NCBI GenBank assembly: GCA_934130435.1
Contig: CAKOYB010000001.1
Span: forward strand, 1 to 64,000
Length of the DNA stretch: 64,000 nucleotides
Direction of reading: 5' to 3'
DNA from: an uncultured Clostridia bacterium
Lineage (GTDB): Bacteria > Bacillota > Clostridia > TANB77 > CAG-508
In this document: positions 61,615 to 64,000 of the stretch, one piece after another
Layout of the letters: each line of letters starts with the position of its first letter
How positions within the stretch are numbered: the stretch's first letter is position 1
The notes under the pieces: generated by a model
What the model was told of the DNA's origin: nothing
Databases searched by the model: none
What the model saw: the letters and a program-made list of their open reading frames with translations, nothing else
Position numbers and translations under genes: made by a program

Positions 61615-64000
61615 ATGTACAATTTTAGACAGATAGAGAAAAAATGGCAAGAATACTGGGAAAAGAATAAAACATTTAAGGTAGATGCATGGGATTTTTC
61701 TAAACCTAAGTTTTATGCACTAGATATGTTTCCATATCCATCAGGAGTAGGCCTTCATGCTGGGCATCCTGAGGGATATACTGCTACAGATATAGTAGCA
61801 CGTATGAAAAGAATGCAGGGATTTAATGTGCTTCACCCAATGGGATATGATTCTTTTGGTCTTCCGGCAGAACAGTATGCAATACAAACAGGTAATCATC
61901 CTGCAAAGTTTACAGAAAAAAATATAAAAACATTTGAAGGACAATTGAAAAGACTTGGATTTTCATATGATTGGGATAGAGTAATATCTACTAGTGATCC
62001 TAGTTATTATAAATGGACACAATGGATATTTAAAAAACTATATGAAGATGGATATGCTAAGCAAATTTATATGCCAGTTAATTGGTGTGAAGAGCTAGGG
62101 ACAGTTTTAGCAAATGATGAAGTAATAGATGGCAAAAGTGAAAGAGGAGGATATCCTGTAATTCGTAAATATATGAAACAATGGATTATTGATATTCCTG
62201 CTTTTGCAGAAGATCTTCTAAAAGGATTAGATGAAATTGATTGGCCAGAATCTACTAAAGAGATACAAAGAAACTGGATTGGAAAATCTGAAGGTGTGGA
62301 AGTAGAATTTAAAATTAAAGGCGGAGGAGAATTCTCAATATTTACCACATGTATAGAAACAATTTATGGTATCACTTTTATGGTATTAGCTCCAGAAAAC
62401 AAATTGGTAGATAAATTAAAAGACAGAATAAAAAATTGGGATGAAGTAACTAAATATAGAGAGGAAACAGCTAAGAAATCTGACTTAGATAGAACTGAAT
62501 TAAATAAAACTAAGAGTGGAGTTAAATTAGATGGCATTTTTGCAATTAACCCAGCTAATGGAAAAGAGGTAGAAGTCTTTTTAGGAGACTTTGTTCTAGC
62601 AAGTTATGGAACAGGAGCAGTTATGGCTGTACCAAGTCATGATCAAAGAGATTTTGAGTATGCACAGGAACATAATATACCAATGATTCAGGTTATAGAT
62701 GGACGTGATACTACAGAATGTGCTTTTGAAAAGCAGGATTATCTAAATAAAGGTTGCAAATTAATTAATAGTGGAGAGTTTACAGGATTAACAGTAGAAG
62801 AAGCTAAAATTGCTATTACTGATAAGCTTATTAAAATGAAATGTGCTAAAAAGAAAAATAATTATCATATAAGAGAGTGGATTTTTGCACGTCAAAGATT
62901 CTGGGGAGAACCTATACCGATTATTCATTTAGAGGATGGAAGAGACATTGTACTAGAAGATAAGGATTTACCGCTAGTGTTGCCAGAGATGGATGACTAT
63001 AAAAGCAAAAATGGTCAAGCACCTTTGGAGAATGCAACGGAATGGAAAAATGTTGAAATAGATGGCGTAAAAGGTGTAAGAGAAACATCAACAATGCCTG
63101 GATCAGCAGGATCAAGTTGGTATTTTTTAAGATATATAGACCCAGATAATAACAGTGCTTTTGCAGATCCTAAATTAATTGAACATTGGATGCCAGTGGA
63201 CTTATATGTTGGAGGACCGGAACATGCAGTTGGGCATTTACTATATTCTAGGATGTGGAATATATATTTGTATAAAAAAGGTTTAGTTAGCGTCAAAGAA
63301 CCATTTAAAAAACTAGTTCATCAAGGAATGATATTAGGTTCAAATGGTATAAAGATGGGAAAACGTTTTCCAGAATATGTAGTAAACCCAGATGATATAG
63401 AAAAAGAATATGGAACTGATACTCTTAGAATGTATGAAATGTTTATGGGACCACTTGAAGCAGATAAACCATGGAATGATAAAGCTGTTAGGGGCATAAA
63501 GAAATTCTTGGACCGTGTTTGGAGACTATATCATGAGGAAATAAGAGAATTTAAAGATAATCCAAATTTGGATAAGGTATATAATCAAACGGTAAAAAAG
63601 GTAACGGAAGATTATGAATCATTAAATTTTAATACTGCAATATCACAAATGATGATATTTGTTAACGCTGTATATAAGGAAGAAACTTGGAACTTAGAAT
63701 ATGCTAAAAACTTTGTTAAATTATTAAATCCAATAGTCCCACATATTACTGAAGAAATATGGAGTGAAGTATTTAATAATTCAGAAACGATTGCTTATGA
63801 AGCGTGGCCTACATATGATATATCAAAATTAGTTGATGATACATATGAAATGGTTGTGCAAGTAAATGGTAAATTAAGAGGTAAAATAGAAGTGCCTATC
63901 TCATATACAGATGAAGAAATGAAAAAAGCGGCAAAAGAAATAGATAATATAAAAAATATAATAAAAGGAAAAGACATTATAAAAGAAATAGTTGTACCTA
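61615..64000 (+). CDS. leuS: leucyl-tRNA synthetase (3' end beyond window)
   Basis: Class I synthetase; 795 codons are present and no stop is seen. HIGH motif as HAGH in YPSGVGLHAGHPEGYTATDI; editing domain inserted after NWCEELGTVLANDEV; LeuRS signature REWIFARQRFWGEPIP; GSAGSSWYFLRYIDP; anticodon domain after position ~560. The KMSKS motif reads KMGKR (IKMGKRFPEYVVNPDD) and the editing threonine-rich motif reads TTCIET instead of the usual TTRPDT. AAGGAGAAG precedes ATG 61615. Only the extreme C-terminus is missing. Confidence 0.97.
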   Translation, partial: MYNFRQIEKKWQEYWEKNKTFKVDAWDFSKPKFYALDMFPYPSGVGLHAGHPEGYTATDIVARMKRMQGFNVLHPMGYDSFGLPAEQYAIQTGNHPAKFTEKNIKTFEGQLKRLGFSYDWDRVISTSDPSYYKWTQWIFKKLYEDGYAKQIYMPVNWCEELGTVLANDEVIDGKSERGGYPVIRKYMKQWIIDIPAFAEDLLKGLDEIDWPESTKEIQRNWIGKSEGVEVEFKIKGGGEFSIFTTCIETIYGITFMVLAPENKLVDKLKDRIKNWDEVTKYREETAKKSDLDRTELNKTKSGVKLDGIFAINPANGKEVEVFLGDFVLASYGTGAVMAVPSHDQRDFEYAQEHNIPMIQVIDGRDTTECAFEKQDYLNKGCKLINSGEFTGLTVEEAKIAITDKLIKMKCAKKKNNYHIREWIFARQRFWGEPIPIIHLEDGRDIVLEDKDLPLVLPEMDDYKSKNGQAPLENATEWKNVEIDGVKGVRETSTMPGSAGSSWYFLRYIDPDNNSAFADPKLIEHWMPVDLYVGGPEHAVGHLLYSRMWNIYLYKKGLVSVKEPFKKLVHQGMILGSNGIKMGKRFPEYVVNPDDIEKEYGTDTLRMYEMFMGPLEADKPWNDKAVRGIKKFLDRVWRLYHEEIREFKDNPNLDKVYNQTVKKVTEDYESLNFNTAISQMMIFVNAVYKEETWNLEYAKNFVKLLNPIVPHITEEIWSEVFNNSETIAYEAWPTYDISKLVDDTYEMVVQVNGKLRGKIEVPISYTDEEMKKAAKEIDNIKNIIKGKDIIKEIVVP

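Overview
The window looks like the origin region of the chromosome of a low-GC, spore-forming Clostridia (Firmicutes). GC content is well below 30 percent, arginine is mostly encoded by AGA, and TTG/GTG starts are common. The gene set includes spmA/spmB, a GerM-type lipoprotein-like gene, a mrdA-mreDCB-minC block, and the classic Firmicutes origin order: rpmH-rnpA-yidD-yidC-jag-mnmE-mnmG-rsmG-parA-parB on one side of dnaA, and dnaN-recF-gyrB...gyrA on the other. Species cannot be named from the sequence alone. The origin is placed at about 38.6-38.75 kb by clustered DnaA boxes; genes to its left lie mostly on the minus strand and those to its right mostly on the plus strand, as expected for leading-strand bias.

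Layout: 0-1.2 kb, direct repeats and three overlapping hypothetical genes; 1.2-7.3 kb, the cell-shape/division operon (minC, PBP2, MreD, MreC, MreB), radC and DUF4321; 7.6-9.8 kb, mecA, a membrane protein, tadA and two tRNA-Arg genes; 10.2-13.4 kb, spmB/spmA, an AbrB-like regulator, rsmI and trmN6; 13.5-18.6 kb, a 57-codon gene, gerM, a VanW/G5 protein, two XRE regulators (one fused to an S24 domain), a starch-binding-like protein and an SDR with a structured leader; 18.8-19.4 kb, tRNA-Lys/Glu/Thr and DUF1858; 19.5-22.9 kb, a type IV secretion (T4SS)-like cluster (small membrane protein, VirD4, VirB2-, VirB6- and VirB3-like); 22.9-27.4 kb, dnaD, dnaI and gyrA; 27.6-32.1 kb, hypotheticals plus a VirB4/CpaE-like cluster; 32.3-32.7 kb, an apparent structured non-coding RNA; 32.7-47.1 kb, the origin block; 47.2-52.1 kb, two tRNA-Ser, alanine racemase, an ATP-grasp ligase, an AT-rich repeat block and a MurE-like ligase; 52.1-58.6 kb, arginase, a decayed 1.3 kb stretch and a 2-hydroxyacyl-CoA dehydratase/activase gene; 58.7-64 kb, comEA, a DD-carboxypeptidase, three tRNAs and leuS (running off the right edge).

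Three observations stand out. (1) By eye I found only three in-frame CGG codons in the window. In two (rnpA, and the activase/dehydratase gene) the conserved protein continues exactly one base downstream in the +1 frame, as though the C were skipped and the following GGN read as glycine; the third, in the first small gene, is compatible with the same reading. The tRNA-Arg genes seen here (ACG, TCT, CCT) would not read CGG. This suggests an unassigned or frameshifting CGG codon, although sequence errors must be excluded. (2) Between gyrB and the VirB4-like cluster there is an unrecognised ~350-nt RNA with its own promoter, a 19-bp closing helix, several wobble-rich internal helices and a strong terminator. 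(3) A T4SS-like machine without visible relaxase or integrase is split into two clusters around dnaD-dnaI-gyrA, interrupting the usual gyrB-gyrA adjacency.
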